DNA from: an uncultured Dechloromonas sp.
GTDB lineage: Bacteria; Pseudomonadota; Gammaproteobacteria; Burkholderiales; Rhodocyclaceae
Assembly: GCA_946477505.1 (NCBI GenBank)
Contig: CAMKYP010000011.1
Coordinates: 1-22,573, forward strand
Direction of reading: 5' to 3'
Length of the DNA: 22,573 nt
Under the pieces are notes generated by a model. The model was not told where the DNA came from. It did not search any database and saw only the letters and a list, made by a program, of their open reading frames with translations. Below are positions 7,726 to 15,484 of the stretch, one piece after another. How positions within the stretch are numbered: the first letter of the stretch is position 1; each line of letters starts with the position of its first letter. Position numbers and translations under genes: made by a program.

Positions 7726-8787
7726 ATGAGCTACGAACTGACCATCGAACCCCTTGGCCAGACCATCGAAGTCGAGGATGGCCAGACCATCCTCGATGCC
7801 GCCCTGCGCGCCGGCATCTACCTGCCCCATGCCTGTTGCCACGGCCTGTGCGCAACCTGCAAGGTGCAGGTGACCGACGGCGAGATCGATCACGGCGAGG
7901 CATCGACCTTTGCCCTGATGGATTTCGAGCGCGAGGAAGGCAAGTGCCTGGCCTGCTGTGCGCGTCTGGAGTCGGACGTGGTGATCGAAGCCGAGATCGA
8001 GGACGATCCCGATTCGCTGAACCTGGCCGTCGAGGATTACGAAGGCGAAGTGGTCAGGATCGAATCGCTGACGCCGACGATCAAGGGTATCTGGCTCAAG
8101 CTGGACCGGCCGATGCGCTTCCAGGCCGGCCAGTACGTCAATCTGGAAATCGATACCCTGGGCGGCCAGTCGCGCGCCTTCTCGCTGGCCAATGCGCCGC
8201 AGACCGACGATGTCGTCGAGCTCAACGTGCGCATCGTGCCGGGCGGCCAGGTCACGACCTGGCTGCACGAGCAACTGAAGGTCGGCGACCGGCTCAAGTT
8301 GAGCGGCCCGTACGGGCGTTTCTTCGTCAAGAAATCGGCCAACGTCCCGCTGATCTTCATGGCTGGCGGCTCAGGCCTGTCCAGCCCGAAATCGATGATC
8401 GAGGACCTGCTCAGCGAAGGCTGCGAACTGCCGATGACGCTCGTCTACGGCCAGCGCAGCCGCGCCGAGCTGTATTACGACGCCGAATTCCGGGCGCTTG
8501 CCGAGAAATACCCGAACTTCACCTACGTGCCTTCGCTCTCCGAGGAGCCGGCCGGTTCCGACTGGGACGGGGCGCGCGGTTTCGTGCATGAAGCGGCCAA
8601 GGCGCACTTCGCCAATGATTTCCGCGGCCACAAGGCCTACCTGTGCGGCCCGCCGGCGATGATCGAAGCGTGCATCACGGCGCTGATCCAGGGGCGGCTG
8701 TTCGAGCGCGACATCTACATGGAGAAATTCTTCTCCGCGGCCGATGCCTCGCAGCAGCTGAAAAGCCCGCTGTTCAAGAACATCTGA
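7726..8787 (+). CDS. dmpP: phenol hydroxylase NADH:ferredoxin-type reductase DmpP
   Basis: This 353-residue protein is the reductase of phenol hydroxylase, passing electrons from NADH through FAD and a [2Fe-2S] cluster to the diiron oxygenase. The N-terminal ferredoxin domain (about 1-95) has the ligand pattern Cys37, Cys42, Cys45 and Cys77. The FAD domain (about 100-200) contains the RAFSLAN motif. The NAD domain (about 205-340) has GGSGLSS and the C-terminal YLCGPPAMIEA motif, typical of this reductase class. An SD-like GAGGGCGGC precedes the start. The protein is intact and of normal length. It is the last gene of the hydroxylase set, and the ferredoxin gene follows 18 bases later. Confidence 0.95.
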   Translation: MSYELTIEPLGQTIEVEDGQTILDAALRAGIYLPHACCHGLCATCKVQVTDGEIDHGEASTFALMDFEREEGKCLACCARLESDVVIEAEIEDDPDSLNLAVEDYEGEVVRIESLTPTIKGIWLKLDRPMRFQAGQYVNLEIDTLGGQSRAFSLANAPQTDDVVELNVRIVPGGQVTTWLHEQLKVGDRLKLSGPYGRFFVKKSANVPLIFMAGGSGLSSPKSMIEDLLSEGCELPMTLVYGQRSRAELYYDAEFRALAEKYPNFTYVPSLSEEPAGSDWDGARGFVHEAAKAHFANDFRGHKAYLCGPPAMIEACITALIQGRLFERDIYMEKFFSAADASQQLKSPLFKNI

Positions 8788-8805
8788 GCGGGTGAGGGAG
8801 CGGCG

Positions 8806-9138
8806 ATGGTCTATTTCAACGTGCTGATCGAGGAAACCGGCGAAACCTATCGCTGTTCCCCACAGGAGTCGCTGCTGGCCGGCATGGAGCGCCTGGGCAA
8901 GAAAGGCATTCCGGTCGGTTGTCGCGGTGGCGGCTGTGGCGTGTGCAAGGTGGCGATCGTCTCGGGCAGCTACCTCAAGCGGGTGATGAGCCGCGACTAC
9001 GTCAGCGTCGAGGACGAGGCGGCGGGGCGCGTGCTGGCCTGCCGGGTACGGCCGACCAGCGATATCACCCTGAAGGTGCTGGGCAAGATGGCGAAGAACG
9101 TCTGCCGTACCGGGCAGGCCGCGTCGGCAGCGGCGTAG
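8806..9138 (+). CDS. dmpQ: plant-type [2Fe-2S] ferredoxin (DmpQ/XylT type), reactivates catechol 2,3-dioxygenase
   Basis: This 110-residue protein has one plant-type [2Fe-2S] cluster site: Cys39, Cys44, Cys47 and Cys79 (CRGGGCGVC, then LAC). Its size and place between dmpP and the C23O gene match DmpQ, XylT and related ferredoxins. XylT-type ferredoxins reduce the oxidised ferric iron of catechol 2,3-dioxygenase and so rescue it from inactivation by substituted catechols. GAGGGAG lies about 9 bases before the ATG. Here the gene is separated from dmpB by a regulator gene on the other strand, so it is probably on the hydroxylase transcript and not on that of its partner enzyme. Confidence 0.9.
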   Translation: MVYFNVLIEETGETYRCSPQESLLAGMERLGKKGIPVGCRGGGCGVCKVAIVSGSYLKRVMSRDYVSVEDEAAGRVLACRVRPTSDITLKVLGKMAKNVCRTGQAASAAA

Positions 9139-9162
9139 GGCGGAGCCGGCGGAAATGAGCGC

Positions 9163-9873
9163 TCAGGCTTGCCGTTTTTCGTTCGGTTGGTCGGCCTGAA
9201 TCGCCTGGATGGAACGGAAGGTCAGGCGGATGTGCTCGGACAGGATGTCGGCGGCCTTGTCGGCGTCGCGGTTCATGGCGGCATGAAGCAGGGCTTCGTG
9301 TTCGACATGGATATCCCGCGGAATGGGTTGCAGGTAGAGCGACATGCGCCGATAGCGTTCGGCCTGCTGATAGAGGATGGACAGGAAATGCTTCAGCCAG
9401 CGCGACGGACAGGCGGCAATCAGCACTTCGTGGAAGATGCGGTTGCGCTCCTCCCATTCTTCCCGGTCTTCGCTGCCGATGCGTTTTTCCTCGGCCTTGG
9501 CCAGACGGTGGAAGGCGGCCAGCAAACTGGCCTCCCAGGCATCGTCGCCCATGGCGATGGACTGGCGCAGGGCGTTGCATTCGAGCATGACGCGGGTCTG
9601 GGTGATGTCCTCGAAGTCCTTGAGCGACACCGGGGCGACGCGAAAGCCGCGTTGCCCCTGGCTGACTACAAGGGCATCGGAGATGAGCAGGGAGAGCGCC
9701 TCGCGCAGGGTGCCGGCCCCGACGCCGTAGTTGTCCTTGAGGTGTTCGACGCGGAGCTTCTCGCCCGGCGCCAGGCGGCCCTCGATGATGTCCCGGCGCA
9801 GGGCGCGGTAGGCCGATTCGACCAGGGTTTTCGGTTCGGTGGCGAGGCCTTCGGCAGGTGCGCTGATGTTCAT
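9163..9873 (-). CDS. GntR-family regulator, FadR/FCD subfamily (AphS/PhcS-like)
   Basis: This 236-residue protein has an N-terminal winged helix (about 15-80, with RALRRDIIEGRLAPGEKLR and the GAGTLREALSLL recognition helix). An all-helical FCD ligand domain follows (about 90-225), including the motif ERNRIFHEVLIAACPSRWL and the conserved EHEALLHAAMNRD segment. GntR-type repressors named AphS and PhcS are known from phenol clusters of Comamonas, and this is a plausible counterpart, but I cannot prove orthology. It faces away from dmpB, with a 183-bp shared upstream region, and converges with the ferredoxin gene. This placement suggests control of the meta-pathway promoter and of itself. The effector may be a pathway intermediate; that is inference. 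Confidence 0.87.
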   Translation of the reverse strand: MNISAPAEGLATEPKTLVESAYRALRRDIIEGRLAPGEKLRVEHLKDNYGVGAGTLREALSLLISDALVVSQGQRGFRVAPVSLKDFEDITQTRVMLECNALRQSIAMGDDAWEASLLAAFHRLAKAEEKRIGSEDREEWEERNRIFHEVLIAACPSRWLKHFLSILYQQAERYRRMSLYLQPIPRDIHVEHEALLHAAMNRDADKAADILSEHIRLTFRSIQAIQADQPNEKRQA

Positions 9874-9914
9874 GATGTTTGCTTATGGGTGAGACCGCGT
9901 TTGCAAAATTCTAA

Positions 9915-9926
9915 CCTGATATCAGG
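9915..9926. promoter_or_regulatory. candidate operator of the GntR-family regulator
   Basis: CCTGATATCAGG is a perfect 12-bp palindrome, 42 bases upstream of the GntR start codon. It abuts a possible -10 of that gene (TAGAAT on the - strand, 9908-9913), where an autorepressor site would be expected. It is also about 40 bases upstream of the dmpB -35 element. Binding by the adjacent regulator is inferred only from place and symmetry. Confidence 0.4.
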
Positions 9927-9963
9927 GATTTTCGGTTGAAATTAAAAATCTCGAGAAAAATTG

Positions 9964-9992
9964 TTGACATCGAGATTGGTAGTAAATATCGT
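9964..9992 (+). promoter_or_regulatory. candidate sigma-70 promoter for the meta-cleavage operon (dmpB onward)
   Basis: A perfect -35 box TTGACA (9964-9969) is followed after 17 bases by TATCGT (9987-9992), which matches four of six bases of the -10 consensus. The stretch is AT-rich compared with its surroundings. Transcription would start near 9999, about 58 bases before dmpB. An imperfect inverted repeat CGAGAT/ATATCG (9971-9991) overlaps the spacer, and another, ATCGA/TCGAT (10001-10021), lies just past the start; either could be a repressor site. Confidence 0.6.
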
Positions 9993-10056
9993 TATAGTAA
10001 ATCGATTGCATGCATTTCGATGCAGTCACCCCACTCGAAAAAACAGGAGAAGACAA

Positions 10057-10983
10057 ATGGCAATGACTGGCGTACTTCGTCCCGGACACGCGCAGATGCG
10101 GGTTCTCGACATGGAAGAAAGCGTGGCGTTTTATTCGAAGGTGCTGGGCCTGATCGAAACCGGTCGCGATGCCCAGGGCCGCGTCTATTTCAAGACCTGG
10201 GAAGAGCGCGATCACAGCAGCGTGATCCTGCGTCAGGCCGATACCGCCGGTATCGATTTCTTCGCCTTCAAGGTCGATAGCGACGCGACGCTGGCCAAGC
10301 TGGAGAAGGACCTGAACGCCTACGGCGTCGCCACCAAGCGCATCCCGGCTGGCGAATTGCTGGAAACCGGCGAGCGCGTGCGCTTCACGCTGCCGACCGG
10401 CCACGACATCGAGTTGTATGCCCACAAGACCGCCATCGGCAACGAGATGGGCGAACTGAACCCGGAAGCCTGGTGCGCCAACGCCGAAAAGGGCATCGCG
10501 CCGATCCGCCTCGACCATGCGCTGCTCTACGGTCCGGATATCGAGAAGGCGCAGGCCATCCTGCAGGACGTGCTCGGCTTCTATCTCGTCGAACACATCG
10601 CCCTCGACGACAACCAGGATCTGGCCATCTGGCTGTCGTGCTCGACCAAGGCCCACGACATTGCGTTCGTCCGCCATCCGGAGCCGGGCAAGCTGCACCA
10701 CGTTTCCTTCCTGCTCGAAACCTGGGAGCAGGTGCTGCGCGCCGCCGACATCATGTCGATGAACCGCGTCTCCATCGACATCGGCCCGACCCGCCACGGT
10801 GTGACGCGCGGCACGACGATCTACGCCTTCGACCCCAACGGCAACCGCTTTGAAACTTTCTGCGGCGGCAACTACGCCTACCCAGACCAGAAGCCGACCA
10901 AGTGGACGATGGATGAAGTCGGCGCCGCCGTGTTCTACCACGACCGCAAGCTGAACGATCGCTTCCTGACGGTGGTGACCTGA
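10057..10983 (+). CDS. dmpB: catechol 2,3-dioxygenase (extradiol, meta-cleaving)
   Basis: This 308-residue protein is a type I extradiol dioxygenase that opens catechol next to the diol, giving 2-hydroxymuconic semialdehyde. The iron ligands are visible in the C-terminal domain: His154 (RLDHALLYG), His215 (KLHHVSF) and Glu266 (NRFETFCGG). The length is that of the DmpB/XylE group. CAGGAG (10045-10050) lies 6 bases before the chosen ATG; the frame is open upstream but that part covers the promoter. The stop codon overlaps the start of the next gene by one base. It is the first gene after the GntR-facing promoter. Active-site residues are all present, so activity is expected. Confidence 0.96.
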   Translation: MAMTGVLRPGHAQMRVLDMEESVAFYSKVLGLIETGRDAQGRVYFKTWEERDHSSVILRQADTAGIDFFAFKVDSDATLAKLEKDLNAYGVATKRIPAGELLETGERVRFTLPTGHDIELYAHKTAIGNEMGELNPEAWCANAEKGIAPIRLDHALLYGPDIEKAQAILQDVLGFYLVEHIALDDNQDLAIWLSCSTKAHDIAFVRHPEPGKLHHVSFLLETWEQVLRAADIMSMNRVSIDIGPTRHGVTRGTTIYAFDPNGNRFETFCGGNYAYPDQKPTKWTMDEVGAAVFYHDRKLNDRFLTVVT

Positions 10984-11411
10984 TGCAAGTCGCCGTCAGC
11001 TTACCGGGCATCACGGCCGAGGCGGCCTCCGCCGCCTGTACGGCGGCGGTTGCCTTCGCAGCGGCCAGGGGGTGGAAGATCAATGTCGCGGTCGTCGACC
11101 GCGGCGGCAACCTGATGGCTTTCCTGCGCCAGCCGGGCGCCTACATCCACTCCATCGACATCGCCATCGACAAGGCCTACACGTCGGCCAGCTTCGGCTT
11201 CCCGACCAAGGCGTGGATGGGCGCCATCGGGCACGACGACGGCATGAAGTTCGGCTTCTCCAACCAGCCGCGCCTCATCGTGTTCGGTGGCGGCTTGCCG
11301 GTGCCGGGCGAGGGGGGCGAGTGGATCGGCGGTATCGGCGTCTCCGGCGCCTCCGAGTCCGAGGACGAGGCGTGCGCGCGTGCGGGGCTGGCCGCCATCG
11401 GGCTGGCCTGA
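10983..11411 (+). CDS. GlcG/HbpS-like (DUF336) small protein
   Basis: This 142-residue protein belongs to the GlcG/HbpS (DUF336) family, recognisable from the VVDRGGNLMAFLRQPGAY segment, the DKAYTSASFGFPT segment and the C-terminal GGIGVSGASESEDEACARAG motif. Some family members bind haem; the role of others is unknown. It starts at an ATG overlapping the dmpB stop (TGATG), so its translation is coupled to the dioxygenase. Similar small genes occur in several betaproteobacterial phenol meta clusters, which supports a link to C23O function. A role in iron or redox protection of C23O is speculation. No signal peptide is visible, so it is probably cytoplasmic. Confidence 0.85.
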   Translation: MQVAVSLPGITAEAASAACTAAVAFAAARGWKINVAVVDRGGNLMAFLRQPGAYIHSIDIAIDKAYTSASFGFPTKAWMGAIGHDDGMKFGFSNQPRLIVFGGGLPVPGEGGEWIGGIGVSGASESEDEACARAGLAAIGLA

Positions 11412-11451
11412 ATCCGGCAGAACAGCAAACCCAACAAGGATAACAAGGGCA

Positions 11452-12906
11452 ATGAAACAAATCCTGAACTTCATTAACGGCGAATTCGTCGCAACCGACC
11501 GGCAGTTCGAGAAACGCACGCCGATCGACAACAGCCTGATCGGCCTGGTGCACGAGGCGGGCAGGGCCGAGGTAGATGCCGCAGTGAAGGCTGCGCGCGC
11601 GGCGCTGGAAGGGCCATGGGGCAAGATGACCGTGAGCGAGCGCACCGACATCCTGAACAAGGTGGCCGACGAGATCAATCGCCGTTTCGACGAATTCCTC
11701 GACGCCGAATGCGCCGACACCGGCAAGCCGAAGAGCCTTGCCTCGCACATCGATATTCCGCGCGGTGCGGCCAATTTCAAGATTTTCGCCGACGTGATCA
11801 AGAATGCGCCGACCGAATTCTTCGAAATGGCGACGCCGGACGGCAGGGGGGCCATCAACTACGCCATGCGTCGCCCGGTCGGCGTGGTCGGCGTCGTCTG
11901 CCCGTGGAATCTGCCGCTGCTGCTGATGACATGGAAAGTCGGCCCGGCACTGGCCTGCGGCAACACCGTTGTCGTCAAGCCGTCGGAAGAAACACCGTCT
12001 ACCGCCACCCTGCTTGGCGAGGTGATGAATGCTTGCGGCGTGCCCAAGGGCGTCTACAACGTCGTGCATGGTTTCGGCCCGAACTCGGCCGGCGAATTCC
12101 TGACCACCCACCAGAACGTCAACGCCATCACCTTCACCGGCGAAACGCGTACCGGCGCCGCCATCATGAAGGCCGCCGCCGACGGCGCCCGCCCGGTATC
12201 GCTGGAAATGGGGGGCAAGAACCCGGCCATCGTCTTTGCCGACGCCAATCTCGACGTTGCCATCGAAGCCACGCTGCGTTCCTGTTTCTCGAACTGCGGC
12301 CAGGTATGCCTGGGCACCGAACGCGTCTATGTCGAACGTCCCTTCTTCGACACCTTTGTCGCCGCGTTGAAGGCCGGTGCCGAGAAGCTCAAGTTGGGCG
12401 TGCCCGGCGACCCGGGGGCCAACATGGGGCCGCTGGTCAGCCAGGAGCACCGCGCCAAGGTGCTGTCCTACTACAAGAAGGCGGTCGACGAAGGCGCCAC
12501 CGTCGTCACCGGCGGCGGCATTCCCGACATGCCCGGCGAACTGGCCAACGGCGCCTGGGTACAGCCGACCATCTGGACCGGTCTGGACGACAACGCCGCC
12601 GTCGTGCGCGAGGAAATCTTCGGGCCGTGCACGACGATCATGCCCTTCGACAGCGAGGACGAAGTGATCCGGCGCGCCAACGACACGACCTACGGCCTGG
12701 CCGCGTCGATCTTCACGCAGGACGTCAATCGCGCCCACCGCGTGGCCGGCAGGATCGAGGCCGGTCTGGTCTGGGTGAACAGCTGGTTCCTGCGCGATTT
12801 GCGCACCCCGTTCGGCGGCGCCAAGCAGTCCGGCATCGGCCGCGAGGGCGGCGTGCATTCGCTGGAGTTCTACACCGAGCTCAAGAACGTCTGCGTGAAG
12901 CTCTAG
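11452..12906 (+). CDS. dmpC: 2-hydroxymuconic semialdehyde dehydrogenase
   Basis: This 484-residue NAD-dependent aldehyde dehydrogenase oxidises 2-hydroxymuconic semialdehyde to 4-oxalocrotonate (2-hydroxymuconate), the entry to the decarboxylative branch. Catalytic residues are Cys286 (GQVCLGTERV) and Glu252 (LEMGGKNP); the oxyanion-hole Asn is in CPWNLPLLL near residue 152. The length agrees with DmpC/XylG. The start at 11452 follows AAGGATAACAAGGGC; an upstream in-frame ATG at 11287 lies inside the GlcG-like gene and is rejected. The gene sits in the expected place after C23O, with only the GlcG-like gene between them. The next gene, dmpE, starts 36 bases after its stop, without the hydrolase dmpD that lies here in the CF600 operon. 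Confidence 0.95.
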   Translation: MKQILNFINGEFVATDRQFEKRTPIDNSLIGLVHEAGRAEVDAAVKAARAALEGPWGKMTVSERTDILNKVADEINRRFDEFLDAECADTGKPKSLASHIDIPRGAANFKIFADVIKNAPTEFFEMATPDGRGAINYAMRRPVGVVGVVCPWNLPLLLMTWKVGPALACGNTVVVKPSEETPSTATLLGEVMNACGVPKGVYNVVHGFGPNSAGEFLTTHQNVNAITFTGETRTGAAIMKAAADGARPVSLEMGGKNPAIVFADANLDVAIEATLRSCFSNCGQVCLGTERVYVERPFFDTFVAALKAGAEKLKLGVPGDPGANMGPLVSQEHRAKVLSYYKKAVDEGATVVTGGGIPDMPGELANGAWVQPTIWTGLDDNAAVVREEIFGPCTTIMPFDSEDEVIRRANDTTYGLAASIFTQDVNRAHRVAGRIEAGLVWVNSWFLRDLRTPFGGAKQSGIGREGGVHSLEFYTELKNVCVKL

Positions 12907-12942
12907 ACCGACATTTCGCTGATTGAACCAAGGATACAAACG

Positions 12943-13725
12943 ATGGAACAAGCCCAAATCAAGCAACTCGGCGACGAGCTTTACGAAGCGCTGGCGGCCG
13001 GCCGGACGGTCAGCCCGCTGACCTCTCGCGGCTTCGATATCAGCATCGAGGACGCCTACCACATCCAGCAGCAGATGCTGTCGCGGCGCCTGGAGAAGGG
13101 CGAGCGCGTCATCGGCAAGAAGATCGGCGTCACCAGCAAGGCGGTGATGAACATGCTCGGCGTGCATCAGCCGGACTTCGGCTACCTGCTCGACGGCATG
13201 GTGTACAACGAAGGCGAGTCGATCGACATGTCGACGCTGATCCAGCCGAAAGCCGAGGGCGAGATCGCCTTCCTGCTCAAGAAGGACTTGCAGGGCCCGG
13301 GCGTCACCGCCGCCGATGTGCTGGCCGCGACGGAAGGCGTCATGGCCTGCTTCGAGATCGTCGATTCGCGCATCACCGACTGGAAGATCAAGATCCAGGA
13401 CACCGTGGCCGACAACGCGTCCTGCGGCGTTTTCGTGCTCGGCGACCAGCTGGTCGATATCAGCAAGGTCGACCTCGGTCTGTGCGGCATGGTGCTCGAG
13501 AAGAACGGCGAAATCGTCGTCACCGGTGCGGGCGCCGCCACCATGGGCCACCCGGTCAATGCCATGGTCTGGCTGGCCAACACGCTGGGCCGCCTGGGCA
13601 TCACCCTGAAGGCCGGCGATATCGTGCTGTCCGGGGCGATGGGGGCGATGGTGCCGGTGGCCAAGGGCGACAGCCTGCGTGTCACCATCGGCGGCATCGG
13701 CGGCTGCTCGGTACGCTTCGTCTGA
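12943..13725 (+). CDS. dmpE: 2-hydroxypenta-2,4-dienoate (2-oxopent-4-enoate) hydratase
   Basis: This 260-residue protein adds water to 2-hydroxypenta-2,4-dienoate to give 4-hydroxy-2-oxovalerate. It belongs to the hydratase/decarboxylase family, with the segment VIGKKIGVTSKAVMNMLGV, the metal-binding-type acidic motif KAEGEIAFLL (about 101-110), and the C-terminal GAMGAMVPVAKGD segment. It is paralogous to DmpH further down, but the conserved GVxxPDFGYLLDGM segment and its place favour the hydratase. AAGGA (12930-12934) precedes the start. The following SDR gene begins 14 bases after the stop and has a weak ribosome site, so it may depend on translation of dmpE. Confidence 0.93.
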   Translation: MEQAQIKQLGDELYEALAAGRTVSPLTSRGFDISIEDAYHIQQQMLSRRLEKGERVIGKKIGVTSKAVMNMLGVHQPDFGYLLDGMVYNEGESIDMSTLIQPKAEGEIAFLLKKDLQGPGVTAADVLAATEGVMACFEIVDSRITDWKIKIQDTVADNASCGVFVLGDQLVDISKVDLGLCGMVLEKNGEIVVTGAGAATMGHPVNAMVWLANTLGRLGITLKAGDIVLSGAMGAMVPVAKGDSLRVTIGGIGGCSVRFV

Positions 13726-13739
13726 GCGGAACGCCCGAC

Positions 13740-14534
13740 ATGGACCTCCAGATTTCCGGCAAGACCGCTGTCGTCAGCGGTTCCACCGCCGGCATCGGTT
13801 TTGCCATCGCCTGCGAATTGGCCCGCGAAGGCGTGCGCGTGGTGATCAACGGCCGCCGCCAGGACAGCGTCGATGCGGCACTGGCGCGTTTGCGTTCGCT
13901 GGTCGGCGGTGCCGCGGTCAGCGGCGTCGCCGCCGACCTGTCGGACGCAGCGGGTTGCCAGCGCCTGTTCGATGCCTGCCCGCAGGCCGACATCCTGGTC
14001 AACAACCTCGGCATCTTCGATCCGTCGCCCTTCGCCTCCATTCCGGACAGCGAGTGGCAGCGCTTCTTCGATACCAACGTGATGAGCGGCGTGCGACTGG
14101 CGCGTCACTACCTGTCGGCCATGAAGGCCGCCCGCTGGGGGCGCGTCGTGTTCATTTCCAGCGAGTCCGGCATCAATACGCCGGGCGAGATGGTGCATTA
14201 CGGCATGACCAAGTCGGCCCAGCTGGCGGTGTCGCGTGGCCTGGCGCAGAGCTGCGCCGGCACCGGCGTCACGGTCAACGCCGTGCTGCCCGGCCCGACC
14301 CGTTCGGAAGGCGTCGCCGACTTCTTCGGCAAGCTGGCTGCCGAGTCCGGCATCGGCCTCGATGCAATGGAGCGCCGTTTCTTCGCCGAAGGCCGTCCCT
14401 CCTCGATTATCAAACGCATGATCGGTCCCGCCGAAGTCGCCGCCTTGGTCGCCTACGTGTGCAGCGCCCGTGCTGCCGCGACGACCGGCGCTGCACTGCG
14501 CGTCGATGGCGGCATCGTTTCCACCATTTGTTGA
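13740..14534 (+). CDS. short-chain dehydrogenase/reductase of unknown substrate
   Basis: This 264-residue protein is a classical SDR with a Rossmann fold. The cofactor motif is SGSTAGIG (residues 13-20), the NNLG motif replaces the usual NNAG, and the catalytic residues are the Ser in ISSESG, and Tyr and Lys in HYGMTKS. The GRR after the second strand (about residues 38-40) suggests NADP(H), which is inference. The start at 13740 has only a weak SD (GCGGAAC). It occupies a place between dmpE and dmpF where no such enzyme is needed for the phenol pathway. It may act on an alcohol or aldehyde substituent of another phenolic substrate, or on a side product. I cannot name its substrate. Confidence 0.9.
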   Translation: MDLQISGKTAVVSGSTAGIGFAIACELAREGVRVVINGRRQDSVDAALARLRSLVGGAAVSGVAADLSDAAGCQRLFDACPQADILVNNLGIFDPSPFASIPDSEWQRFFDTNVMSGVRLARHYLSAMKAARWGRVVFISSESGINTPGEMVHYGMTKSAQLAVSRGLAQSCAGTGVTVNAVLPGPTRSEGVADFFGKLAAESGIGLDAMERRFFAEGRPSSIIKRMIGPAEVAALVAYVCSARAAATTGAALRVDGGIVSTIC

Positions 14535-14556
14535 ATAGCCCCACAAGGAACATTCC

Positions 14557-15471
14557 ATGACCCAGAAAATCAAATGCGCGCTGATCGGCCCGGGCAACAT
14601 CGGCACCGATCTGTTGTACAAATTGAAGCGCAGTCCCTTCCTCGAACCGGTGTGGATGGTCGGCATCGATCCGGAATCCGAAGGCCTGAAGCGCGCCGCC
14701 GAGATGGGCCTCAAGGTCACCGCCGACGGTGTCGACGGCCTGCTGCCGCATGTGCTGGCCGACGGCGTCCAGATCGCCTTCGACGCCACCTCGGCCTACG
14801 TCCATGCCGAGAACACCCGCAAGCTCAACGCCCTCGGTGTCCTGATGATCGACCTCACGCCGGCCGCCATCGGCCCCTACTGCGTCCCGCCGGTCAACCT
14901 CAAGGAGCACGTCGGCAAGCGTGAAATGAACGTCAACATGGTCACCTGCGGCGGCCAGGCCACCATTCCCATGGTTGCCGCCGTCTCCCGCGTCCAGCCG
15001 GTCGCCTACGGCGAAATCGTCGCCACCGTGTCGTCGAAGAGCGCCGGCCCCGGCACGCGCAAGAACATCGACGAATTCACCCGTACCACCGCCGGTGCCG
15101 TCGAGAAGGTTGGCGGCGCAAAAAAAGGCAAGGCGATCATCATCATCAACCCGGCCGAACCGCCGCTGATCATGCGCGACACCGTGCATTGCTTGACCGA
15201 AACGGCACCGGATCAGGAAAAGATCACCGAATCCATCCACGCCATGATCAAGGAAGTCCAGAAATACGTCCCGGGCTACCGCCTGGTCAATGGCCCGGTC
15301 TTCGACGGCAACCGCGTCTCCGTCTTCATGGAAGTCCAGGGGCTTGGCGACTTCCTGCCGACCTACGCCGGCAACCTCGACATCATGACCGCCGCCGGTG
15401 CCCGCACCGCCGAAATGTTCGCCGAAGAAATGATCAAGGGCACGCTCAAGCTCGAGCCTGTCGTCGCCTAA
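14557..15471 (+). CDS. dmpF: acylating acetaldehyde dehydrogenase
   Basis: This 304-residue enzyme converts acetaldehyde, NAD+ and CoA to acetyl-CoA. It works as a complex with the aldolase DmpG, which channels acetaldehyde to it. The N-terminal Rossmann motif is GPGNIGTDL (about residues 10-18), and the catalytic cysteine is Cys131 in NMVTCGGQATIP. Family segments such as KSAGPGTRKNIDEFT and the VFMEVQGLGDFLPTYAGNLD C-terminal part are intact. The length is typical of DmpF/MhpF. AAGGA precedes the start. The aldolase gene begins 13 bases after its stop, as expected for the partner pair. Confidence 0.96.
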   Translation: MTQKIKCALIGPGNIGTDLLYKLKRSPFLEPVWMVGIDPESEGLKRAAEMGLKVTADGVDGLLPHVLADGVQIAFDATSAYVHAENTRKLNALGVLMIDLTPAAIGPYCVPPVNLKEHVGKREMNVNMVTCGGQATIPMVAAVSRVQPVAYGEIVATVSSKSAGPGTRKNIDEFTRTTAGAVEKVGGAKKGKAIIIINPAEPPLIMRDTVHCLTETAPDQEKITESIHAMIKEVQKYVPGYRLVNGPVFDGNRVSVFMEVQGLGDFLPTYAGNLDIMTAAGARTAEMFAEEMIKGTLKLEPVVA

Positions 15472-15484
15472 GGAGAAAAAAGAA

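Noticed and set aside
11275..14789. Two long - strand open frames across dmpC, dmpE and the SDR
   Set aside because: They are shadows of well-identified + strand enzymes and have no ribosome sites or domains.
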